Source: Bacteroidales bacterium
GTDB lineage: Bacteria > Bacteroidota > Bacteroidia > Bacteroidales > Marinilabiliaceae
Length of the DNA stretch: 64,000 nucleotides
Direction: 5' to 3'
NCBI GenBank assembly: GCA_024401355.1
Contig: JAKSLF010000001.1
Location: forward strand, 124,001 to 188,000
Under the pieces are notes generated by a model. The model did no database searches and was not told the origin of the DNA. It was given only the letters and a program-made list of their open reading frames with translations. The first letter of the stretch is position 1. Each line of letters opens with the position of its first letter. This document shows, piece after piece, positions 35,383 to 43,048 of this stretch. The position numbers and the translations under genes are program-made.

Positions 35383-36000
35383 ATGAAAATACTAGAATGG
35401 GACAAAATGGAACTGAAGTATGAGGTTCTGCCTATTGACAACATCTTCGATTCACCTGAAAACTGGCAAAAACTCAATTCGTTTTCAGACGACGAATTAT
35501 GTCGTATGTTGGTGAAGGTGGCGAAAACACTTACTTATATGCTTTGGGCCCCTCAACATCTGAAGAAGCACCCTAAAAGTGCAACACAGGATGACATCTG
35601 GAGAGCATACGCTAATATGCGCAAAAAAAGAAAACTTACGAATGTATATTATATTGAGGATGAAAACAACCCTATGTCGAAAGAGGAAATGATGCTTGTT
35701 TTTTCAAAAAGCGATGCTTTTCAAGAACTATTAAACATAAACTATGTGGATTCTATCAGGGTTTGTATGCAGAATATGTTGCATTTCGCTTCTTATGAAA
35801 CCATTGCAAAACGCTATTTCGGACAGACAGGCGAGTGGCTTTCTGAGAAATGCGAAAAGGCTCTATGTCTTATCCTGAGCTTCACACCTGAAGAGTGCGA
35901 CATAATCGCTGATGCAACAATCGATGTACTGAAAAAGGCTATCGCCTATCGTGATGCAATGATAGCTTTAGTTGAAAAGCGTGGATTGGAGGTTTACTGA
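35383..36000 (+). CDS. Unknown 205-residue protein
   Basis: Not recognised. A helical soluble protein with WDKMELKYEVLPIDNIFDSP near the start and no membrane helix or signal peptide. ATG 35383 is preferred over an ATT at 35374. Codon use is unlike the C-rich DUF3987 pair just upstream (for example AAA, GAA and ATG-rich), so it was probably acquired separately. A weak resemblance to phage or element-encoded hypothetical proteins is all I can offer. Confidence 0.55.
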   Translation: MKILEWDKMELKYEVLPIDNIFDSPENWQKLNSFSDDELCRMLVKVAKTLTYMLWAPQHLKKHPKSATQDDIWRAYANMRKKRKLTNVYYIEDENNPMSKEEMMLVFSKSDAFQELLNINYVDSIRVCMQNMLHFASYETIAKRYFGQTGEWLSEKCEKALCLILSFTPEECDIIADATIDVLKKAIAYRDAMIALVEKRGLEVY

Positions 36001-36151
36001 TATCGCCCAATTTGTATCCTATTCCCATTCACTTAATCTCTCTATGAGAGTTCTTTGCATATCGTCACCAAAAAGTCGTCCTTAAAAGTGTGGTTTTAAG
36101 AACTCCCCAATGTTTTCGCAAGTTGGCACTCGGATCTAAACGATAAATATA

Positions 36152-36185
36152 TATATTTGCACTTGTCCAAGCAATGTAGTTTGGA
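36152..36185 (+). promoter_or_regulatory. Promoter and leader hairpin before broken HTH gene
   Basis: The -7 element TATATTTG (36152-36159) is followed by GTCCAA (36165-36170) pairing with TTGGAC (36180-36185). The downstream gene is broken. The rest of the gap 36001-36220 shows nothing. Confidence 0.45.
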
Positions 36186-36220
36186 CTTATAAATAAAAGG
36201 TACAGTATGAAAGCACAGGT

Positions 36221-36456
36221 ATGGAATACCTCCTCCACATATGTCTATCTTTAATTTCTCTTTTTTCTGTGCAAAGCCATTTTTTTGTTGTCGGCTCGCA
36301 CGTCAACTTAACTGCGACCGAAGCAACATCTATGATATCTTTACTCGTGAAAGCATTGACACGCAACGTCTTCGTGAGCTCTGCCTTGCTCTTGACTATG
36401 ATTTCTTCAAAGTCCTGTCCGACAATCTCAAGGAAAAAAAGTGCCTTATCCCATAG
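36221..36456 (+). pseudogene. Frameshifted tiny HTH gene (copy B)
   Basis: The frame from 36221 starts MEYLLHICLSLIS, matching the family start (MKYNIHIGSLIKE). The adjacent frame then continues RLARQLNCDRSNIYDIFTRE and SIDTQRLRELCLALDYDFF, which matches the intact copies at 40550 and 40859 closely. At least one indel around 36250-36290 separates the halves. The 3' end overlaps the convergent gene's stop. Confidence 0.75.
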
Positions 36457-37060
36457 CCTCTATCTTCTGCGCATATCCTTTCAATTCCTCTGAATATCGG
36501 CGCAACCCATCGACTAACGCACCATAATCCTCCTTGCTAAACGATTTGGCACCACCCATTCTGTTCGTTAGCCACATCTCGTTTTTCCCTAATGCTGTCT
36601 TGGCAAACGTTTCCCAATTCAAGACCCCTGCTAACTTGTTCCACGCTAAGGTCGCTGCACCACTCTTCCATCTCTTTTTTATAGACGTGCTGCACCACAT
36701 CATTCTTGCATGAAGTGACTTCATTCTCGCTTCTGTCTCTTCGTCATCTTTTTCTTCATCCACCATCTTGCTTATCTCGTTATGGCATGCCACGCGCTCC
36801 GCATCCAACGCATCGACCTCCGCCTGCTCTTTGCTGTCAAGTTTATAGCCGTCGTCGTATGCATTCTCTATATTCGCAATCTCCACGTCTACTCTTGAAG
36901 CATATTCGCGCAGAAGTGTCACGATTTCCGACACCATATCTGCTGTTGCCTGTCCCGCCTCAAGCGCATCATAAAATCTATCACTCAAATGTATATGGAA
37001 ATTCGACCTGTCATGTAGCGAATCCAACACAGTCTCAATCGCTTCTATTTTGTTTGTCAT
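36446..37060 (-). CDS. Unknown 204-residue helical protein
   Basis: A charged, alpha-helical protein starting MTNKIEAIETVLDSLHDRSN, with a likely coiled coil in the middle (ANIENAYDDGYKLDSKEQAE onward). It has no signal peptide or catalytic motif. It is convergent with the broken HTH gene (11-bp overlap). A terminator-like hairpin lies just upstream of its start, so it needs a promoter between 37061 and about 37080 or readthrough. Confidence 0.6.
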   Translation of the reverse strand: MTNKIEAIETVLDSLHDRSNFHIHLSDRFYDALEAGQATADMVSEIVTLLREYASRVDVEIANIENAYDDGYKLDSKEQAEVDALDAERVACHNEISKMVDEEKDDEETEARMKSLHARMMWCSTSIKKRWKSGAATLAWNKLAGVLNWETFAKTALGKNEMWLTNRMGGAKSFSKEDYGALVDGLRRYSEELKGYAQKIEAMG

Positions 37061-37080
37061 AACAATATTAATTAAAAAAT

Positions 37081-37107
37081 CAGAGCCGGCCTTGTGGCAG
37101 GCTCTGA
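37081..37107 (-). terminator. Hairpin with T run on the minus strand
   Basis: CAGAGCC (37081-37087) pairs with GGCTCTG (37101-37107). On the minus strand it is followed by ATTTTTTAATTA. It would terminate the small minus-strand gene at 37130-37315. Confidence 0.7.
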
Positions 37108-37129
37108 ATGGTTCACTTAATTACTCCAT

Positions 37130-37315
37130 CTACACATATATCTCCAGTTTCGTCGTGGCTTTTTCCACCGCATACGTGATATTGCTGAGGTTGCCACATC
37201 CTCGTTCATTTATTACGTAGGTCTTTCGCCTACTGTTGCTGATTCGCCCGAACATTCGGGTATATGCCACAAGATTCATCCTATGAACCTTGGGCAGATG
37301 AACAATACTTTTCAT
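37130..37315 (-). CDS. Small basic protein, uncertain
   Basis: About 61 residues from ATG 37315, MKSIVHLPKVHRMNLVAYTR and on, very basic with SNSRRKTYVINERGCG. The composition and the terminator right behind it support a real gene, but no family is recognised. A TAGTTTTG box at 37329-37322 lies too close to ATG 37315 for a normal leader, so ATG 37279 could be the real start. Confidence 0.4.
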   Translation of the reverse strand: MKSIVHLPKVHRMNLVAYTRMFGRISNSRRKTYVINERGCGNLSNITYAVEKATTKLEIYV

Positions 37316-37324
37316 CACGTGCAA

Positions 37325-37640
37325 AACTATATAATATTTTCAATACAACCAAGAAAATAGATAAATAATTTTATTTCAACATACTAATAATCAATATATT
37401 ATATACCACATTAATATAATAAGGATTTCACATTTTTGTTGAGTCCATCACCACAATTAACAGCATCATGACTTCTCATAGTTCCACTAAACACACAAAT
37501 TACTACTATGGAAAATCAAGAAATCGACGGCAATAAATTGCTCAAAGGTTACAATTGAAACCGTTTTTTTTGAGAGAAATAACTTTTTTCTGTTGGCGGT
37601 ATCAAATTTAATACCTACTTTTGTAAAAACATAAATTCAA
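37325..37640. other. AT-rich gap with no convincing gene
   Basis: AT-rich spacer. A 16-codon frame at about 37508 (MENQEIDGNKLLKGYN) may be the start of a lost gene. The promoter for the next gene is visible: TTGG at 37593-37596, a 19-bp spacer and TACTTTTG at 37616-37623. Confidence 0.5.
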
Positions 37641-37881
37641 ATGCCAGAGATATTTAGATTTTTCGGCTATAGTTTTTTCTTCTATAGCAAGGAACACGAA
37701 CCAATACACGTTCATGTTGAAGGTGCGGGTGGTTTTGCTGTTTTTGATTATGATGGAGAATCGTTTGTGATGAGAGAGAAGCCATGGGATAAAAGCAAAT
37801 GATATGAAACGGATTGTCGCTGTAATTGAAGAAAACAAGGATATTATCATTAATCGCTGGGAGTCATATTTTGGCAAATAA
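37641..37881 (+). pseudogene. DUF4160 gene broken by one frameshift
   Basis: The frame from 37641 gives MPEIFRFFGYSFFFYSKEHE and PIHVHVEGAGGFAVFDYDGE, the DUF4160 signature, but stops at 37803 after EKPWDKSK. One extra base around GCCATGGG (37784-37791) explains it. In the other frame EKHGIKANDMKRIVAVIEEN and KDIIINRWESYFGK complete a normal 79-80-residue protein ending at 37881. The promoter upstream is intact. DUF4160 usually pairs with DUF2442, which follows 12 bp later. Confidence 0.82.
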
Positions 37882-37892
37882 CAATGTAGCTT

Positions 37893-38303
37893 ATGGGAAT
37901 GAAGGAACTGTGGTTCGACAAGGACTATATATACATGAAAAACGAAAAAGGCCAGGTGCTGCGCCAGTCGTTACTATGGTACGAACGTCTCAAGAACGCT
38001 TCGGACGAGGATCGTATGCAGTATACCGTTGGGTTCACTGGCATTCATTGGCGAAATCTGGACGAAGATATTAGTTTTGAGAGTTTTGAGTATTGCGATG
38101 CGGAACCTTCGGCTCTTCAACGTTTCTTCTTAACCCATAAAGAGATTAACGTCTCTGAATTTGCCAGGAAAATAGGGATGAACGCTTCGCTCCTGAGAAA
38201 CTACATAAATGGCTTTAAAATGCCATCAAAGGAGCGAGAAAAAGAAATATTTGATTCCATTTATAAGCTTGGGCAAGAGTACATAAATGTCGGTCGTCTC
38301 TAA
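37893..38303 (+). CDS. DUF2442 protein with C-terminal HTH
   Basis: A 136-residue protein. The N terminus MGMKELWFDKDYIYMKNEKG is DUF2442-like. The C-terminal 55 residues (NVSEFARKIGMNASLLRNYI, NGFKMPSKE) form an XRE-type helix-turn-helix. DUF4160/DUF2442 pairs look like toxin-antitoxin or autoregulated small modules. Here the DUF4160 partner is frameshifted while this gene is intact, as expected when an antitoxin-like regulator is retained. Confidence 0.75.
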   Translation: MGMKELWFDKDYIYMKNEKGQVLRQSLLWYERLKNASDEDRMQYTVGFTGIHWRNLDEDISFESFEYCDAEPSALQRFFLTHKEINVSEFARKIGMNASLLRNYINGFKMPSKEREKEIFDSIYKLGQEYINVGRL

Positions 38304-38460
38304 TCATGTTTTGTGTGTTATCGCTTCCGGCTTTTTTCTATATTATCAAAGGTTTTTCCGCTCCTCTTGGCGGTTTTGCCGACATTTTCGAAAATGTACG
38401 CAGTGATATCGGACAGGCTTATGCTATATTTGCATCTAATTTCTGACAACATTACATACA

Positions 38461-39213
38461 ATGGCTTTTAAGGATATTTTCAAGGACCAGCTTAAAGATT
38501 TGAATGTCAGCAGGACTGACAAAAGCAATGTCCGCTGGTTGTGCTACAGCGCTGCCGTTTCCGACTTCTGTGCCGCACTCAGTTGTCCTGTGACCGACAA
38601 GTGGACGTGGAGCTGCCCCGAGGTCACTCCACAGCTCATCTCGTTCAGCAATGTCTTCTGGGGAGTTGCGGTAATTCTCATCTGTAAGTTGTGGTACAAG
38701 GGAAGCCCCATCCGCAATTTTATCTGGAAGAGCCGAGAGTGGCTCAATCTTGGCTATTGGTTGTCTACGACCGGATGCGTCATCTGGATGTTCATCGCAC
38801 CCAATCCATACCTTCTTTATATCATCAACGCAATGATATTCTGGTTCATCTTCTCTAGTTGGTTCAACCGTATTATCGATTTCACTAAGGCTAAACTCTT
38901 CCATGTGCCCGAACTGCGTAATTCCTACGATACCATGAAGGAGATGTACTATAACATCGCATCTACTGCAGGCTATTTTGTCGGCTCTCTCATCACCGAC
39001 GGCATACCTCTCAAGGTCGCTTTCGTCTTCTGGGAAACTGCCGTGACGATGAATGTCATCGGTAGGGCTGTGGTGTTCTTCAAAAACCGAAAGACGTTGT
39101 CTTCTGTCGAAAATGAAGCGGTCACCGACAACGACGACGAAGATGATGAATTAGTAAAACTCCGTAGGGAAAACGAGCAGCTTCGTGCTGCCCTGGCCAA
39201 TGTCAACCATTAA
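38461..39213 (+). CDS. Multi-pass membrane protein coupled to downstream gene
   Basis: A 250-residue protein of unknown family with four or so hydrophobic segments: FSNVFWGVAVILICKLW, LGYWLSTTGCVIWMFIA, LLYIINAMIFWFIFSSW, and a later one near ASTAGYFVGSLITDGIP. The tail is acidic and coiled-coil-like (DEDDELVKLRRENEQLRAAL). A TATATTTG box lies at about 38426. Its TAA overlaps the ATG of the next gene (TAATG), indicating translational coupling. C-rich codon use resembles the DUF3987 pair. Confidence 0.7.
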   Translation: MAFKDIFKDQLKDLNVSRTDKSNVRWLCYSAAVSDFCAALSCPVTDKWTWSCPEVTPQLISFSNVFWGVAVILICKLWYKGSPIRNFIWKSREWLNLGYWLSTTGCVIWMFIAPNPYLLYIINAMIFWFIFSSWFNRIIDFTKAKLFHVPELRNSYDTMKEMYYNIASTAGYFVGSLITDGIPLKVAFVFWETAVTMNVIGRAVVFFKNRKTLSSVENEAVTDNDDEDDELVKLRRENEQLRAALANVNH

Positions 39214-40373
39214 TGCCTCCTAGAATGTTCGACCACGTGAATCTTCTCCCTTGGATAGGAGCACATTATTCCGAGTCTCAGGTGCGCATTCTCTTTGTCG
39301 GCATGAAGATGTATAGCGCTGACCCCTTGTCTGTTGGTGAGAACGCTACTACCGAATGTGTCAATTACTATCTCAACGACGATGAGTATGAACGCTACTT
39401 TGCCAGCTTCGACAGGTTTATCGAGGTCGTGAAGAATGATACAGACAGCCCAAAAGAGGCTTGGGGCAAGATAGCTTTTTATAATTATACTCAGGATGTT
39501 CTGCCTGATAGCAAGTCCAGACCAACTTCTGAGCAGATCGAAGCATCTAAGGAGGCATATATCGAGGTCCTCCTCCAGCTGCGCCCGCATAAGGTTATCT
39601 TTTGGGGCAAGTGGATCTACGACCAGGTGCTCGTCGGCTACGGTAAAGAGGCCCAACGTTTCTTCGGACAGCAGACGTGGATGGTCGACATTCATGAACT
39701 CGATCCCTCTCTTCCAGACAATGATCATTGCTTCCATGTTACTTATATAGACGACCCGTCCAACAGTAGCTTTAGCATCTCCAAGAATCGTAGGGTTATA
39801 AGCGCTTTTCTCGACTCACAAGCCCAGCCATACAATAGTCCGCATTACAAGCGCCGTATAGAACAGCTGCTTCGTGCGTTGCAGATTGATGTTGAAGGAT
39901 TTACATATAATGATTTGGATTTCAGCGACGTGCTCTCCAAGGCCATGGTGAGCGGACTGCTGAGGTTCGAGCCCGAAGAGGGCGTCATCAACGATCAGCG
40001 ACTTACAGCCGGCAGCAGTTTCGCCTCGTCCTATTTCGCCTATTGCCTTCGTGAAAAATGTAGAGCCACACTCCACGACAATGGCTTGTCTTCTCAGCAG
40101 TTGCTATCCGAATTGATTAACGACGAGAAGTTCAACATGACTCTAAGTGACGACGGTCACGAGATTCATTTCAGAGGCACGAAGTCCAAAACCCGCGTCA
40201 AGCAACTCTTCGAAAAGCTGTCCCTTCTTAGGCATGGTACCGAAAAGCAGATAGAGTGGAAAGTGCTTGAGACATTGTTCGATATCAAGAACCTCAGACA
40301 AAACAGCAAGCATATCGGGCATAATAAAGACTATGCCAAGGCAATAGATTCCTTTTTTGACATCAACGACTGA
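39213..40373 (+). CDS. Uracil-DNA-glycosylase-superfamily-like protein
   Basis: A 386-residue soluble protein. The N-terminal 210 residues resemble the UDG superfamily fold: VRILFVGMKMYSADPLS, then WGKIAFYNYTQDVLPDSKS, and LRPHKVIFWGKWIYDQVLVG. These fit the family's VLVG, GxxFxN and L-P--I---G landmarks only loosely, so this is an inference. The C-terminal part (LFEKLSLLRHGTEKQIEWKV and on) is unknown. It starts by TAATG overlap with the membrane protein, so the two probably act together. Confidence 0.55.
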   Translation: MPPRMFDHVNLLPWIGAHYSESQVRILFVGMKMYSADPLSVGENATTECVNYYLNDDEYERYFASFDRFIEVVKNDTDSPKEAWGKIAFYNYTQDVLPDSKSRPTSEQIEASKEAYIEVLLQLRPHKVIFWGKWIYDQVLVGYGKEAQRFFGQQTWMVDIHELDPSLPDNDHCFHVTYIDDPSNSSFSISKNRRVISAFLDSQAQPYNSPHYKRRIEQLLRALQIDVEGFTYNDLDFSDVLSKAMVSGLLRFEPEEGVINDQRLTAGSSFASSYFAYCLREKCRATLHDNGLSSQQLLSELINDEKFNMTLSDDGHEIHFRGTKSKTRVKQLFEKLSLLRHGTEKQIEWKVLETLFDIKNLRQNSKHIGHNKDYAKAIDSFFDIND

Positions 40374-40549
40374 CAACTCCACGATACCTACATCGCTGAA
40401 AGAATCATCTGATCATACATTTTGCATCTTACTGATATACATGTTATTGAAGCATAAAACATCTTTTATTAATACCTCTGTGCAATACCTACAACATTTC
40501 ATCCTGTTGTCCATGAATAATAATTTTGTTGCAGTTAAACAACAAAAAC

Positions 40550-40786
40550 ATGGCATACAAAATACACATAGGATCACTCATCGAAGAACGTTTCAAAAAA
40601 CGTGGATGTTCTAAAACATGGTTCGCCCAGCAAATCCATTGCGACCGCACGAACATCTACGGCATCTTTAAAAACGAGACCATCGACGTCAAACGATTAT
40701 ACGATATAAGCCTAGTACTTGACTACGACTTCTTCGCCCTTATCCAAGAAGAACTCAAGAAAGACGGGCTAAATAGTGTTGTGTAA
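40550..40786 (+). CDS. Tiny HTH regulator (intact copy C)
   Basis: A 78-residue helix-turn-helix protein: MAYKIHIGSLIEERFKKRGC, then TWFAQQIHCDRTNIYGIFKN, then ETIDVKRLYDISLVLDYDFF. A Cro/CI-like fold is likely. Its own -7 box TAATTTTG lies at 40521-40528, so the TTG at 40526 is excluded as start. A second intact copy follows 72 bp later; two broken copies lie at 28973 and 36221. Confidence 0.75.
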   Translation: MAYKIHIGSLIEERFKKRGCSKTWFAQQIHCDRTNIYGIFKNETIDVKRLYDISLVLDYDFFALIQEELKKDGLNSVV

Positions 40787-40858
40787 AAATCACGGAAACG
40801 TGACAACAAATCACGATGTTGATGTTAACGACTCTTAACGTAATGCGTAGTATGTAAT

Positions 40859-41083
40859 ATGAAATATAACATACATATAGGTTCACTCATTAAAGAGCAG
40901 TTTGACAAACGAGGATGCACAGTAGCATGGCTCGCTCGCCAGTTAAACTGCGACCGAACCAACATATATGGCATCTTCCAACGCGAAACAATCGACATCA
41001 AAAGACTCCACGAAATCGGTCAAGCACTAGACTACGACTTCCTAACCGAAGTCGCCCAAAGATTGAATGTGACGGAAGAGTGA
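40859..41083 (+). CDS. Tiny HTH regulator (intact copy D)
   Basis: A 74-residue paralogue of the preceding gene: MKYNIHIGSLIKEQFDKRGC, TVAWLARQLNCDRTNIYGIF, DIKRLHEIGQALDYDFLTEV. Probably a DNA-binding regulator. The four family members are dispersed over 12 kb of the accessory region, always on the plus strand. Confidence 0.75.
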   Translation: MKYNIHIGSLIKEQFDKRGCTVAWLARQLNCDRTNIYGIFQRETIDIKRLHEIGQALDYDFLTEVAQRLNVTEE

Positions 41084-41173
41084 GCTGATTTGTAAAGGAC
41101 CTCGTGATAACTTCTTCAGATTTAAAGTAAGAAATGTTTGATAACTAAGATAATAACTTATATAAAAAAAGAC

Positions 41174-41839
41174 ATGAATAAAAACTGGCAAATAGGATTA
41201 TGCCTCGTTCTTGTTTTGGGCTTGGTTACTTATTTTTTTGTAGGGAATAGTACAAATAGAAGTATTAATATTGTCCAAAAGAATCCTACGACTGACAAGC
41301 AAAGCATTATCGCATTTTCAAGGTCGCAATCTAAAATCTATACCGAAACTTTTCATGCGAAACAGTCTGTAAACTTTGATGACAAAACGATTACAAAGAT
41401 CATAGGTGCGGGTCCTTTCACGATTGGTGAACGTTCAATAAACATCCGATACATAGCCCACTTGAAGGCATACATAGACATGTCTAAATTTACGAATAAG
41501 TGTGTCTCTATTAATGGTGATAAAGTGACAGTAAGATTGCCTTCTATAGAAATTGAGAAGACCGGATTTAAGGTTGAGGAGATAGTAAAGAATATTGACC
41601 TATTAAGATTTGACTTTAATGAGCAAGAACTCAATAAGCTTATCTCTGCAGGAGAAAATGACTTGTCTGATAATCTCAAGAGATATTTTCTCGATAATGA
41701 TGTGCTGAATCGTTCAAGGGAAGAAGCTAAGGACTTTTTCGTTGACTTCATTGTGAGTTTGGGATATGACGAGGAAAACATCGATGTAGATTTCGATAGA
41801 ACTATTATTGAATCAGTTAAGAATACACTAGCAAGGTAA
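41174..41839 (+). CDS. Membrane-anchored DUF4230-like protein, 1
   Basis: A 221-residue protein from ATG 41174; an upstream TTG at 41138 is less likely. One N-terminal membrane helix (WQIGLCLVLVLGLVTYFFVG) precedes an extracytoplasmic domain. IRYIAHLKAYIDMSKF and VTVRLPSIEIEKTGFKVEE fit the DUF4230 pattern of a short strand-rich domain followed by a helical region. The function of DUF4230 is unknown. It begins a three-gene run with another DUF4230-like protein and DUF4112. Confidence 0.7.
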   Translation: MNKNWQIGLCLVLVLGLVTYFFVGNSTNRSINIVQKNPTTDKQSIIAFSRSQSKIYTETFHAKQSVNFDDKTITKIIGAGPFTIGERSINIRYIAHLKAYIDMSKFTNKCVSINGDKVTVRLPSIEIEKTGFKVEEIVKNIDLLRFDFNEQELNKLISAGENDLSDNLKRYFLDNDVLNRSREEAKDFFVDFIVSLGYDEENIDVDFDRTIIESVKNTLAR

Positions 41840-41843
41840 TAAT

Positions 41844-42488
41844 ATGAAAGAAATAGATAATATGAATAATTCAGATATGCCCAATGGTCGCTCTTTGATT
41901 AATATTAAATTCTCAGGTGGCTTTGGCTGTTGGGTTGTTGTGGCGGTGCTTTTGTGTGGCATGATCTATGCAGTTAAGTCTTGCAGCATTGTTAGCATAG
42001 AGACAAAGGAAAAGATAGAATTTTCTGACGTCCAGATTGAGAGTCAGTTGCGTAAAGAATGGGGGTTCTATAGATTGGAAACTCTAGTCAATGGTAAGTC
42101 TGAAGGATATACTGGAGAATATGTTTGCCAATACTCTGGTGTCATACTATTAGGTATAGACTTGACTGATTGCTATGATTTTGTGACGATTGAAGATGAC
42201 GAACTTGTAGTGAGAGCTCCTCAAATAAAAATCTTAAACAACGATTTTATTGACGACACAAAAACAGTCGTTCTTAAGGATTTCCCTTTTTTGGGAGCCG
42301 ACGACAACGACCGAATTGTCGCGAGAAAAGATGCCGAAGCCAAAATGCTTGAAGAGGCCTATTCCGATGAACGCATTAGGCTGGCAGAAACATCTGGTAG
42401 AAAAGAAATCGAACGTGTCATTAAGAATTTGGGATATAAAGGTAGGATAAGAATAACTTTTTCTAAAGACTTGAACTATGGCAACTGA
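41844..42488 (+). CDS. Membrane-anchored DUF4230-like protein, 2
   Basis: A 214-residue protein starting 4 bp after the previous stop. One membrane helix (CWVVVAVLLCGMIYAVKSC) is followed by a DUF4230-like domain (GVILLGIDLTDCYDFVTIED, LVVRAPQIKILNNDFIDDTK). It ends with a helical segment and GYKGRIRITFSKDLNY. It is a divergent paralogue of the gene upstream. Its 3' end overlaps the DUF4112 gene by 11 bp. Confidence 0.7.
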   Translation: MKEIDNMNNSDMPNGRSLINIKFSGGFGCWVVVAVLLCGMIYAVKSCSIVSIETKEKIEFSDVQIESQLRKEWGFYRLETLVNGKSEGYTGEYVCQYSGVILLGIDLTDCYDFVTIEDDELVVRAPQIKILNNDFIDDTKTVVLKDFPFLGADDNDRIVARKDAEAKMLEEAYSDERIRLAETSGRKEIERVIKNLGYKGRIRITFSKDLNYGN

Positions 42489-42951
42489 GCTTCGACAGCA
42501 ACTTGAGCATTCAACATCGTATCCATTGGTAAGAAATATGGCTAAATTTATGGATGACTATTATATCGATCCTGTAGTTGGCTTAGCTTTACCTATGGGC
42601 ATAGGTGACATGTTGACTCAGACACTCGCCTTGCCATATCTCTATATTAGCATGATGAAGATAGGCTCATGGAAGCTCACATTAGCAATTGTTTACAACA
42701 TTCTTGTCGACATATTGCTTGGCTCCATACCGTTCTTCATTGGTGATGTCATAGATATGTTCAATAAATACTACAAACGCAATTTCAAACTCATCGAAGG
42801 CTACATCGATCAAGACCAGTATGTCATCAATGAGGTCGAGAATAACGCCTATCGCGTCATAGCAATGATAGTTATCCTTATCCTCTTGATTGTTCTCCTT
42901 TGGACCCTAGTCAGTAGCCTGATTGGAGGCGTATTCTCAATCTTTGGATAG
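42478..42951 (+). CDS. DUF4112 membrane protein
   Basis: A 157-residue protein. MDDYYIDPVVGLALPMGIGD and AIVYNILVDILLGSIPFFIG are characteristic of DUF4112. Three or so hydrophobic segments, the last near VIAMIVILILLIVLLWTL. The family is of unknown function and widespread. It overlaps the preceding DUF4230 gene by 11 bp, so the three genes form one unit. A 97-bp gap separates it from the TIR gene, which may be transcribed with it or independently. Confidence 0.8.
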   Translation: MATELRQQLEHSTSYPLVRNMAKFMDDYYIDPVVGLALPMGIGDMLTQTLALPYLYISMMKIGSWKLTLAIVYNILVDILLGSIPFFIGDVIDMFNKYYKRNFKLIEGYIDQDQYVINEVENNAYRVIAMIVILILLIVLLWTLVSSLIGGVFSIFG

Positions 42952-43048
42952 CATTAAAATAGTAAATATAGCAAAGTATTTAAATTTCAAAATAATTATG
43001 TGATAGATGTTAGAGTTATATTAACTAGATTTGACAGTAACTGTTATT

